From Lingula anatina (Eukaryota; Brachiopoda; Lingulata; Lingulida; Lingulidae), in assembly GCF_001039355.2 (NCBI RefSeq), contig NW_019775443.1, forward strand, positions 143,945 through 207,944: a DNA stretch of 64,000 nt. Reading direction: 5' to 3'. Of this stretch, positions 1-10,800 are shown piece after piece; the first letter of the stretch is position 1; each line of letters opens with the position of its first letter. The position numbers and the translations under genes are program-made. The notes beneath the pieces were generated by a model. The model ran no database searches. It was not told the origin of the DNA and worked only from the letters and a program-made list of their open reading frames with translations.

Positions 1-318
1 GAGTTTCATGACAACAGGCCTATGGGTTTTCCTTGAAATGTGTTAACAGTTTTGCATATATGCTGAAAAGTGAAAAAACAGCATAACTTATAAAATAATG
101 GTCCGATCATGCCGATTTTCGAACTTGACCTGTGTTTTAGTAAGATTGATTACTCCTGTGAGTTTCATGACAACAGGCCTATCAGTTTTCCTTGAAATGT
201 GTTAACAGTGTTGCATATATGCTGAAAAGTGAAAAAAACAGCATAAATTCTACAATAATGGCCCGATCATGCTGATTTTCGAACTTGACCTGCGTTTTAT
301 GAATATTCATCAGCTCTG
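1..318. repeat. two tandem copies of a 159-bp repeat
   Basis: The block beginning GAGTTTCATGACAACAGG at position 1 recurs at 160 with a few substitutions and a one-base indel. The shared text runs through ATATGCTGAAAAGTGA and ends near TTCGAACTTGACCTG. The window edge cuts the array on the left, so the copy number may be higher. No reading frame runs through it. It is probably a minisatellite or satellite fragment; family unknown. Confidence 0.85.
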
Positions 319-1545
319 TAAATATAAAGCCAAAAAGTAAAACTGTCTTCCACTTATGGTGTTAACGTTGAAAGTGCTCGGCGACGGCGACGACAGACGC
401 AGGTGATGGCAATATGTACAGACACATCTGTGTCTGTACATAAAAATAGTATTGATCGCTATTGATATTTAGCAACAGTTGCCATGGAAATAATGGATAA
501 ATTACAGAAAATTATATCTTGTCAGATTCTTCTTGGCATAGTGTAACTTTACAGAAAATTTCAAATGGATATTTTACCCCATTCAAAAGTTATGCCAATT
601 TTGTTTAATTGTTTGGGCAATTAGGTGACACTTTTGGCTTCCACTGTTACCTATGCTTGCATACAAGACTTTTTCAAAATTTTGTGGCCGACTAGCATTC
701 TTTTAATTTAAAACTTTTGATTGGCTTGCTTGATTTTCAAAAAATAAAATGTTTTGGAAAGCTCATGAATTTCTCTGAGGTAAGATCATTTTGGCTGACA
801 TTTATGTTACTATCAAAGTTGACCTGACCTCCCTACTTCTAAACAATGAAGCTGAACAAGTGGCACCTCGCCAGCCTACTAACTTACGCTTAGCTGGAGG
901 CCTAGCAGTTCGATTAGATCTACTATAATAAACAAGTAGTTAAGTTGTTTTAGTAAAAAAAATTGCATCAGTATTTTTGTCACGAAGAATAAAGAAAATT
1001 AGACATCGCATAAAACTTGTAATTTTTCGAACGCCATTCGTAGACAACATTGCACATAGAAACATTACTGGCTGTGGGAAGACGTATTTTTTTCTGAAAA
1101 CGGTTTCGTGGTGGAGCTGCAAATTTCTGTTACATTTTGTTCAATTTTTTAACTATGTTTGTTTTCGTATTGAAATGCCCAGGTCTCATCACTCTTCTCG
1201 TTGGATAATTGCTTTGGCGGTAGACGATAAACAATGATAATATAGCAGATGTTTTATAGTCGCGTAAATGTACGAGGGACGATCAGTAACATTGTATCAA
1301 AATTGTCTGTGGCGGCTTCTCTGATCTAGGAAGTAGGATCAAGTTTGGCTCCATCCAGTCTGACATCGTTTTCAGCCAGACTGTCAATCAAAAGTGAAAC
1401 ATGAATTTGCTGCCACCACGCGCTGTCTCAGAGCAGATGGACCAATCAAGGCCCAGTCTCAGCACGTGGAGGAAACAACAAGTCGTTGTCATTTTCACAG
1501 AGAGGGTCATTTAGAGGGCTTCAACAGCAACAGATAAGATCCACA
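319..1545. other. intergenic region upstream of nanos
   Basis: There is no convincing coding exon on either strand. The short open frames at 940-1237 overlap each other on opposite strands, are low in complexity and have no splice or family support. The last few hundred bases should contain the nanos promoter and 5' UTR, but I see no clear TATA box or other decisive element. Confidence 0.5.
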
Positions 1546-2201
1546 ATGGCATACGACCTGAATTCAAATTATTGCACCGACCCAAGGCTTCTCGATGTTG
1601 ACTATATCTTGAACCTGCCGCGTTTCCAGGACTTGAATGGGTAAAACATTGCACTTCATCCGATTTTAATTGCGCATTACAATAATTTTTTGATAAGAAT
1701 TTTGGTATAATTTTGCGGTTAACCTCGAGTCAGATATAGTCTGGTAATTTGTGCATTTCTTGCATTGTGGATGTTTTCTTAAAGTGTTATATTTTGATTT
1801 TTTTAAGGGGTTTAGAAAATTTGCAGACTGGATTTCTGCCTTTCACCCCAATGACAGCAATCCCCCCTCAGGACAGCCTTGCAGTCGACGAAGTGCAAGA
1901 ACTACTGCAATCAGTCCGTATTTCCGAGGAGACGGTGAATGGCAATACACCCTTGGCCAGACTTCTCAGGAAGAGAAGACACGGCAAGACCAAGACACCC
2001 ACTCGCGTCTGCGTGTTTTGCAGAAACAATGGAGAAGAGCCCATAATCTACCGGTCTCACGTCCTACGAGACGGCTTTAGAGTTACCTGCCCAATTCTCA
2101 GGGCATACAAGTGTCCCCTGTGTGGAAAGACAGGGGACACTGCACACACTATCAAATACTGCGCCCTGTACAATGGTGAGGAAGTGAAAGTGAAGAATTG
2201 A
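1546..2201 (+). CDS. Nanos-type zinc-finger RNA-binding protein, two exons
   Basis: Nanos proteins act with Pumilio and the CCR4-NOT deadenylase to repress mRNAs in germ cells. Proposed exons are 1546-1640 (starts MAYDLNSNY, donor GTAAAA) and 1808-2201 (acceptor TTTTTTAAG). The phases agree and give 162 aa. The C-terminal domain, about residues 100-150, has both zinc knuckles: CVFC, a His 12 residues later and a Cys 9 residues after that; then CPLC-x7-H-x4-C ending HTIKYC, the family hallmark. The first knuckle usually has 10 residues between His and the last Cys, so this copy is one shorter. A basic stretch ([10 protein letters not shown]) precedes the knuckles. The N-terminal half has no domain I can name. 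A shorter protein from the Met at 1850 cannot be excluded, so exon 1 is less certain than exon 2. The 3' UTR probably ends at the AATAAA signals at 3460-3472. Confidence 0.9.
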
Positions 2202-3284
2202 TAAGTGAAGAACTGATACGGACGAGAAAGATAGTGAACTGTTACTGCTGTCAGCAGCTGTACTAAACTGTTTTTATTAACTCTTATTAGAGAACGTTTT
2301 TTATTATGTCAAATCTAGCTTTGTTCTATAGGGTTTGAAAGAGCAACACCTGCCCTTTCTGATATAAAATGCAGGGGTTTACTATTAAATTTAATACTGA
2401 AAACGGGCCTTGATAATGACTTTTTTGGCCCTGTTAACTTAGCAGGTTTTCATGTTTCGTGACATGCTTGCTGTCGGTACCTAGAACTATTATATAAGCA
2501 GATGACTTCTGTGGGATTATCTTAAGTAATCTGTTACTTCCCCCTTGAGATCTGTTGATTGTAAATTCTTTTACAAAGGGAGGAGGGTATTATGGTGAAG
2601 TCTGTGCAGCTGCACACATTGTCTGGAAAAGAAGCAAGTGGTTCAAGTTCCAGAAAAAAGTTTCATTGTACATTTTAAGTATTTTACTTGACAGTAAACG
2701 TTTTAATATTGCTTTGGAATGACAGTATATTTTAAGTATTGTGAAGATATGTTTTTACAGGAGCATCTTTTTTTTGGTGACCTTAAACATATTGGGCCTT
2801 TTGGGCTTGATAAAATTGAAATATTTCTAGTTTGAAGAGTAGATTCATTTGCTGTTTTAGATTTCAGTTTTGGTATTACAAGCTTATTTAACAATTTAAA
2901 ATGTATAAGTACTTTGCTATATTTTCCATTCTTGTGTTGATGCAAATTATTTTGAATTTTCATATCACATATACACTTTTGAGTGGTGTCAAGTCTACTT
3001 ATTTCAACAAGGTTTCATATTGATTTGTATTTCTGTCATTGTTGTGGAAGAAAGGTAATGTGTGGTCATTTTCTCCTTGTAATTGTTTGAACAGCCTTTA
3101 TTAACAAGCTATCAAATTTGGTAGTTTTAACAGTTATGGAATTAAAGTAAGGAAAGATTGTGAGACAAATGATTTGATTTCATTTTCAGTAGTATGGGAA
3201 GTCCAGTCATTGCAGGTATTTGTGCAATGAAGCTAGTTGAATAGATTTTATTTTGTGCCAAGTTAATACTGTTAGTTTTAATAA

Positions 3285-3302
3285 TGTACATATTTGTACA
3301 TA
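3285..3302 (+). promoter_or_regulatory. two adjacent Pumilio-type sites in the nanos 3' UTR
   Basis: The sequence TGTACATATTTGTACATA holds two exact matches to the Pumilio recognition element UGUANAUA, with starts 10 bases apart. They lie about 1.1 kb after the nanos stop and about 160 bases before the poly(A) signals. A weaker variant, TGTACATT, occurs near 2667. Nanos and Pumilio are partners on target mRNAs, so feedback control of nanos mRNA is a reasonable inference. The motif match is direct; binding is not shown. Confidence 0.5.
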
Positions 3303-4129
3303 GGTGTAGTGTGCTATTTGTATGTTCATGATATTTTGTTTGTTTTGCATTCATGTTTTACCCTTTTTTCACACAGAATATTCTGTAGTTTTTGTGCTAA
3401 ACGATGCAATTTGATAAGCTGACATGTTCCATGAGTGGTGCACTGGTTGTATGTAGGATAATAAAAATAAACTTATTTTATTACTTAAATTTGTGTCAGT
3501 TCTCACATCTATTAATTCAGTTTCTTAAATTGATGTTTTTGGTTTACTGAGATAAAACTAAGCTGGTCTCTTTTCCTAAAACTACATTTGAGTGATAACT
3601 CTACATTACAGTCAAAACACTGTAAACAACTCGTAGAAATATATTCCATTTTACCTCAAATAAACTGCAGTTTTAGCAATTATTGAGAAATCTGTGCTTG
3701 CCATAGGACCACGCGACCCCCTTAGATGGCTATACTCTATAATTTCTTAAAGTTCTTCAAAAAAAGATAAAGCTCCATAAATGGCTATACTCACATAATC
3801 TCTAAAAAATTTTTTTAAAAAAAAGTTTTGGAAAAGAAAAGGGGAACTAACTTTAAATGTAGAGTTTAATTCATTAAGTATGGGAAAAGGGTCATTAACC
3901 CTAGGAAAATTTCATTTTTGAGCTAAAATGAACAGTTGTTATCCTTAAAATATGTATCATTTGAATTGTGTGTTCCAGTGTGGTTCTTATGAGCCAGTCA
4001 CATTTCCTAGTTGGCCAGTGCTTGCGGAGTGCCTTAATTTCAGCTAGGAGGATGATGGCGGGTACATTGACATAACTGACCTTCACCCAATTCACAGAAT
4101 TAACCATATCAGCCCTTCCTTTAAACCTA

Positions 4130-4364
4130 AGGCCCATTCCCAAATGAGACTATCGTTCTATGTAGATTGATCCAACTTTGTGGGGGGTCTCCCTGAATGC
4201 AATCAGATGAACATCCCTCCTTTCCGCATTAAATAGAATACAAGGAAAACCTATTGAGTCTACATAGGAAACGAGGAGGCATGTTTATCTCATTGCATTC
4301 AGCAAGAGTGCCCATGTAGTTGGGTCAATTTCAGTAGAAAAATAATTTCATTTGGAATAGGCCT
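4130..4364. mobile_element. palindromic MITE (family C) with 9-bp flanking repeats
   Basis: The left end reads AGGCCCATTCCCAAATGA and the right end is the near inverse, TCATTTGGAATAGGCCT. The two halves pair along most of their length; for example CTGAATGCAATCAGATGAAC on the left matches the inverse of the right arm. The element is flanked by TTAAACCTA (4121-4129) and TTAAACCCA (4365-4373), a 9-bp direct repeat with one mismatch that looks like a target-site duplication. There is no transposase frame, so it is non-autonomous. The ends resemble the other palindromic elements in this window. Confidence 0.75.
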
Positions 4365-4838
4365 TTAAACCCATAACCACTAACTCGAAGTGCAAATGAC
4401 AATGAAGTAAAATAATGTTTGGTTTTTATCAAATTCAAAATTGAACAAAACAGTTGCAAATTTACATCTAAATTTTAATCATTAAAGTTCAATTTATATC
4501 CATGAATAATTATATCCATGGAAGCAAGCTTTCGGTCTATTCAGCTGTCTATTTAGCAGTCGATTCACTAGACCTTGATCAAGATGGCATCCACTACATG
4601 TTACTGCTGCCACATGTAGGTTTAACTAGTAGATACAGAAAACTAAATGGAGAAGTGTTAGGAGGCATTGTAACTCTAGCCAACAATGCCAGAAAGTGAT
4701 GCTTACATAAATTAACAAGTAGCAATTAATAAAGTGATAAATTTGAATGCACATAATATAAATTAGTGAAGGTTTCTGGAATATAAACCTACTAGGCAAA
4801 ACTTGCTAAACAAGGAAGTTTCTCATCTTTTACTTCAG

Positions 4839-7198
4839 CGGTGGAATTGGCCAGAGATCTGAGAAAGTTGATACTGAAGCTGTATGGCAGTTTCTTGTCT
4901 GAAGATGGCAAGGTGTGTATGATGTAGAGCTGCAAATCTAATCCTGGGGCCTGCTTTGCATAATAAAACAGAAGCCCAAAAGACCAAAACTTAAGTCCAC
5001 TTTGACCTGGGATAAATTAGTATTAGTAACATGGAAAGAGGAATATTGCATCTGCTTTTACCTGGGGGCTGACTACCATGAGTCTTGATTTTCAAACTTT
5101 TTGCATACCAAGATCAATACCCCCCCCCCATCACAATTTTTTAAATAGGAACTTGAGTCTCAGGCCAGCACTTTAATTTAACTACTTTGAATGTTTCTTG
5201 AAATGAAGTAGAATTAATTTTTGACAAAAAGTTTAGAACAATTTTTTGGGCTTCAGGTTTTTATGTGAAACCGGTGCCTGGTACTTATACTAGTTATTTT
5301 TTACATGTACGTGTATTGTTGTTAACAACGATTTTCAATAACTAGGTTTGAACAAAATTTATATTACTTGTTACAACTCAAACATGAACATATATTTATG
5401 TGTGTGTGTTTGTGTATTGATAAGTCTGTCATCTATTAGGCAGTTGATTACAAGGGCATTGGTCAAAGTGAGGACTTTCAGAAGTATCTTGAGATGACCA
5501 GAGACCTACAAAGGGTTCAGATAGAGGATGCTAGTCGAGAAGAAAAGATTGCCTTCTTCATCAATATCTACAACGCTTTGGTCATTCATGCCACTGTGAA
5601 AAATGGGCCAGCTGTCAACATTTGGCAGAGATACAAGGTAAGCCTGGAACATCATGAATTAAAAAAGTTATGTGGATAGTCGTACAAACACATTAAGATA
5701 CTTTTTAACCCACCCACCCACCCAAAATAAAAATTTGATATTAATAATAACAACATTGGGGGGAGAATGTGTAGACAGAGGGCGGTGCAGAAATGGAAAG
5801 TGTTTACCCTGCACTTTAAAATAAAAGCACATGCCCCATACACATACAATTACTCCCAGATTTTGTGTTCCTTGAGCAGTTCAATACTAGTATATCTTGA
5901 TACTCGTTTCAGTTTTTTAACAAGGTACGATACATTATTGGTGGTTATTCCTACTCTCTTCAAGACATTGAAAATGGTATTCTAAGAGCTAATAGGAAGG
6001 GTATTGGTAAGTCCAAGTAACATTGTTGCTTGTTTTGAATAGGAAAAAATGTGGCTAATGAGAGATCATGTATGAAATATTTCATTAATACAGAAATTGT
6101 GTTTCATTATGCATGAAATATTTCATAAGTACAACTTGTAAAAATGAGCTTTATATAATACAGGATACTAAAATGGGCTCTGCCCAAAAATTTAATGGAC
6201 ATTATCCAATGGTAATAACATGCAAGTACATTGTAAACCAATCATATTATCTTACCAGAATCTCAGACATGACAAGACATTTAGTAATGCAAGTGCTTTT
6301 CTTTAACTTTCTTCTAGGTATGCTATTTAAGCCATTTGGAAAAAGTGATCCCCGCTTGAAAGTGGCCTTACAAAAGCATGAACCACTTATCCACTTTGCC
6401 TTGGTGTGTGGAGCAAAAAGCTGTCCACCAATTAAGACCTATACGTCTGAGGTAATTTTTTGTTCAAGAGACACCCCAGTGTTACTGTTATTATGCATAC
6501 ATTTCATGTCTTCATATTTCTTCCATGTACACGCTGAAAAATTTTAAGAAACATGAAAATATTTTTTAATATTTTTAAATATTATATTAACAATAGATTT
6601 TATAATACAAAATGTGAAACCTACAATTTATGCTGGTGTTTGATAGGATGGTGATATGGGTATTTTTATTTTTCTGTTGCAGCGCATTTATGACCAACTG
6701 AACTTGGCAGCAAAGTCTTTCTTGGAGGGCGATGATGGGTGTTCAGTAGACATGGAAAACCATCATGTCAAGTTGTCCAAAATTCTGAAGTGGTATGGGG
6801 AAGATTTCGGATCAAATGACGAAGAGGTATTTAAATGGCATGTTTAAGACACTTAATGGTTATTAATCAGGATACTTTTATGTGGTGACGTTTTACACAA
6901 CATTTAATTATATTGTGTAGATTAGTTACCAGCTATGTTTTATGGCAGTAAAATTTTCTACTGGACTTACAATTGAGACCATTTAACAGTGTTAGTTTAA
7001 ATCATATTTAGCAGTGTTAATGTTCTCTTGTGTACTGTAAGTTAAATTATTCTTTTACTTTGCATGTTGTAGGTTTTGCTGTGGGTCCATGAACATTTAA
7101 GAGAAGGGGACAAGAAATCTCAAATTGCAGAACTTCTTGCAGAGAAATCATTTAAAATATCCTACTGGCCATATGACTGGGCAGTGAATGCAAAATAA
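4839..7198 (+). CDS. DUF547-domain protein, 3' seven exons
   Basis: Exons: 4839-4912, 5440-5637, 5913-6006, 6318-6451, 6683-6826, 7073-7198; these six are contiguous in phase, and at least one further 5' exon must exist. Every junction is GT-AG. The joined frame gives about 256 aa ending YDWAVNAK. DUF547 signatures are clear: FFINIYNALVIHA, KVRYIIGGYSYSLQDIENGI, SDPRLKVAL and IHFALVCGAKSCPP, followed by a C-terminal stretch rich in charged residues ending near the family's usual YDW. The function of DUF547 is not established. In animals it often follows DEP or glutaredoxin domains, but none is visible here. The first listed exon begins in mid-codon (two bases), so the start codon lies in an exon between about 3500 and 4838 that I could not identify. 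A poly(A) signal is at 7660-7665. Confidence 0.85.
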
Positions 7199-7876
7199 AT
7201 AGAGATATCTATATATAGTTAAACTTCAATTATATAAATGGAACATTACTTTTCTCAGTTGCTGTTAAATGGATTTCCTTGTAGAGCATTTAAAGGATTT
7301 TATGATAACTTTCACAGCGAAGACGCCGAGAAGACATGATCTGAGTTGAGAATATATAGCCTGAACTCAAGATTTGCAGTACTATGCAATAGAAAAGAAT
7401 CTATACTTCTTAGATGTAAAAAAATTATACTTAAAACATTCTTGTGGTTTCTCAGGACTGCAGTTGTAAAATTATACAATTTTGGATGTTATATTTCAAC
7501 GTTGTTATGTAAAATTATGTCATATTACAATTTCTAAAACATTAATTGGTTCTAAAGACCATTCCATGTTCAGGTTGAAGAATATTTTTAAATGATGTTG
7601 TTAAACCTTTGTCTTTTGGTTTCTTTTAAATTATTTCTTGTTCTTGTTTTAGGTAAATGAATAAAAAACTATGAATGCCATGAATGAAAATTTTTGTTTA
7701 TAATCTTTTCTTGCATCTTTTATAATCAAAACGTCTCAAAATTTATTTCTAACGAATAATCTATCTGTACACAAAGGAATGCAAAACAACTTTAAAATGT
7801 TGCAACTAAAATAAATAGGCAAAAATTGTTGAGTGGTAGAATTCATGGGGTTTCAAGTCCTGCAAAAGCATAATAT
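7199..7876. other. convergent 3' ends of two genes
   Basis: This stretch holds the 3' UTR of the DUF547 gene, with AATAAA at 7660-7665 on the plus strand, and the 3' UTR of the EF-hand gene, with its signal (TTTATT on the plus strand) at 7742-7747. The predicted ends are therefore less than 100 bases apart. No other gene is seen. Confidence 0.6.
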
Positions 7877-10800
7877 TTAATTCATTGTGGCATTAAGTGG
7901 TCTCCAATCTTGTTGAATTGGGCTTTTTGAAGTGTATCTGGGTCCTGGTATCCATGGGCAGATAACAAAACACTCTTCCTCAGTGTGAGGGGAATATGCT
8001 CTAAATACTTGTCGAAAGCTATGACCTTGAGGTATGTTTACAGACTTCATGGTGTCCCATTGTTTCCAGGCAGTTCGCACTTGCTTCTTCCTCAGGGCTG
8101 AGTAGTATTTATTTACACACACGGATACCTGTGTTAAGAAGTTGAATTCAAATATTACATTAAGCAGATCCAACATAACTTAGTTTTGAAACAAATTTAA
8201 CAAAAAAAAACAAGAATTTTAACTTACAAATGTCTAAAATATAAAAGGTTATCTAAAATATACAATACAGAAAAGTTACCTTTTTCCTGATGTTTGGCAA
8301 ATCATCTATAGTTGGATTTTTTATTTCCCTCTTACTCAAACGCAGAATGGGCAGAGGGACCTGGTTGCGCTCAATAGGTGGAGCTGTCCAACCTCTGCAT
8401 GTTCTCGAGGGTTCACGATGTGGTTTGCAACCTGAAAAAAATTCCAGAAGAGATATTTGTAAAAATGAGCAAATAGAGGAAAATTTAATGCAGCAATCCT
8501 ACTAATATACAACTGTTCTCGATGATATTAATCCAAACTAAACATGTTCAGAAAATACTTTATATTCTTTATGTACATTACCTGTCTTTGGTGCATTTAT
8601 AATTTGAAATGAAATGATTTTAAATTCAACCACATCCTTCATATTAAATTGAACTATATCCTTCTTAATTTTGCTTAAAATTTCAATTTTGCTAATTGTA
8701 AACCTGGACAATTGGGATAAGAAGTGAGAATCGGAAAGTTATCTATACCTGCAGTAGGGGTGGTGCTACTCCTAGATGTCTCATGTACAGGATCATCAGT
8801 CGAAGGTGATGATGGCGGGCTAGGAGTACATTCAGTCAAAGGAGGTGGTATTGATGGGCGACGATTATCACGTTTACGTGTACTACTTCTAATAGGGAAA
8901 TCAACACCATTTGCTGCACTGGCTGAAAATTTTAGATAAGTAGAGGATCAGAGAGGTGATATGCCTATGGGTATTGTACCACCAGCTGGAGTAAGCGCAT
9001 TCATATGGAAAACAAAAACAGGGACATCACCTACAGTGTTGTGCTTGAAAAGCTCTACAAAATGCAACAAACATGAGGTCTCTAGCATTTACAGTTCCAG
9101 AATTAGAGAAAGTTTTCAGTTTCGGCATCTAATGGGTGCTTCTCCCTTGAAAATGTACTGATTGACCCCAAACTCAAGAAGATGAAAGATGACATTAAAT
9201 ATAACACCTGCCCATAACATTATTAGGTTAGGTCTGTGTAGCTTCTGAAAATCAGTAAATATAAAATTTATTTTGCAAATTTTTGTGTAATACAAGCCTG
9301 AACTTTTTTTTTTAATATAAATACATGGTATAGTGAGGATGATAAAAACAGATAAGTACTAAAATTCATACAATCAAATAACACAACCAACATCAGAACC
9401 TTTTTTTTTTTTAATTTTCACTTAAATAAAAAAAACTTGAAAAAAGCTTGAGAAAAAAAACAGCCTTGTAATGATAAAACTCAAGACAGTTGAGAGAAAG
9501 TCACCTACCAAGCCTGCTCAGCTGTGGTAAAAGATGTACCTCAGGCAGCATACAAACTACACTTCCCTTCTCTGCCATGGTACGGACTGCCTATAAATTA
9601 CAATAAATTATTTCTTCTAAATACTCAATAATGGTAGTTTTAGGGTATCTTCAGAGTGTCACTTATTCTAGTAGGGATCGTAAATATAAACTAAACAACT
9701 TACTGCTATACAAAATTATAATAATAAATAATAAACATTATGATGAACAATTAAGACATTTTTAAATTAATATAATGAAGCATGTAGCATATTCACCGTC
9801 AAATCCGCGTTATCTGCGTAAATAGCTGTCCTCCTTGCACGCATGGCACCCTTGGATCCTATCTGCTCAGTTGCAAAAGTAAGCTTAAGTTTAGCCTTCT
9901 TAAAATGTTTCCCATCTTTGTCTTCATCTTCAAGAATTTTATCTCGCTTCTTTTTAGCTATGTCAGGACTATGCTTCTTTGCAGAGGATCCAGCTGGGAC
10001 AACGAATAACAAAGGTTTGGCATAGGGTGAATCTTGGTCCTTTGCAATGGCTTGCATGTCTTTTAAATGCCGTGCTAACTGCCTGTCCGTCAACCCAATT
10101 ACTCTGGCACCGGCTGTGTAATGACTGATAACATGTGGTACTTGCCTGGCTTTCTGAGCGTAATAACGTGTTATCTCTCCAACTGAGTTCTTCAGCGCAA
10201 ATTTTGTGATGGCAGAAAAAAACAAACTTTGACGTTTGCTATATTTTTCTCTTTTCTGTAACCTTGCTCTATCAGGATCTGCATTATAAAAAAAAAATTA
10301 ATAGAAGTGCAGAAGAGGGCAGTTCCAGTAATGTATGTTTACTGTATATGCTGGGTATATATATGTTATAAGACAAAGCCAATCACCAAATGGCTGACCA
10401 TATAAAAATTAGAGTTTTATATTTTTCTTTTATTCTTGAATTTTTCATTAGGTACATGTACATACAAAGACAACATGCATGGTCTAACAGATTTCATGTC
10501 ATACAACACAGTGTTGTTAAAAATCACTCACCAGTAAAATATGAAGCTAACGTACCTTCAGCCAGCATATCCAAATAGCGGTCTGTGGCAGTCATATGGT
10601 ACAGAAATTCATCAAAGTCAATCTCACCACTGCCATCATTGTCTAGTTCTTTAAGAACACTGCTGATTTCTTCCTCAGATAATTCTACGTCCAGTTCCCT
10701 CATCAACTTGAAGAGTTCCCTACTATCTAAGCTTCCTCCTCGATCTGAGTCCAAGAGATCAAACACCTGAATTCAGAACAAAAAATGATATATGTCACTC

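Noticed and set aside
1751-2080. Alternative nanos frame reading [14 protein letters not shown]
   Set aside because: It overlaps the nanos exon in another frame, ends without the zinc knuckles and contains no known motif beyond a chance resemblance to an aromatic NOT1-binding motif.
4502-4699. 65-codon plus-strand frame as 5' exon of the DUF547 gene
   Set aside because: It has no donor in the phase needed by the exon at 4839 and no family similarity.
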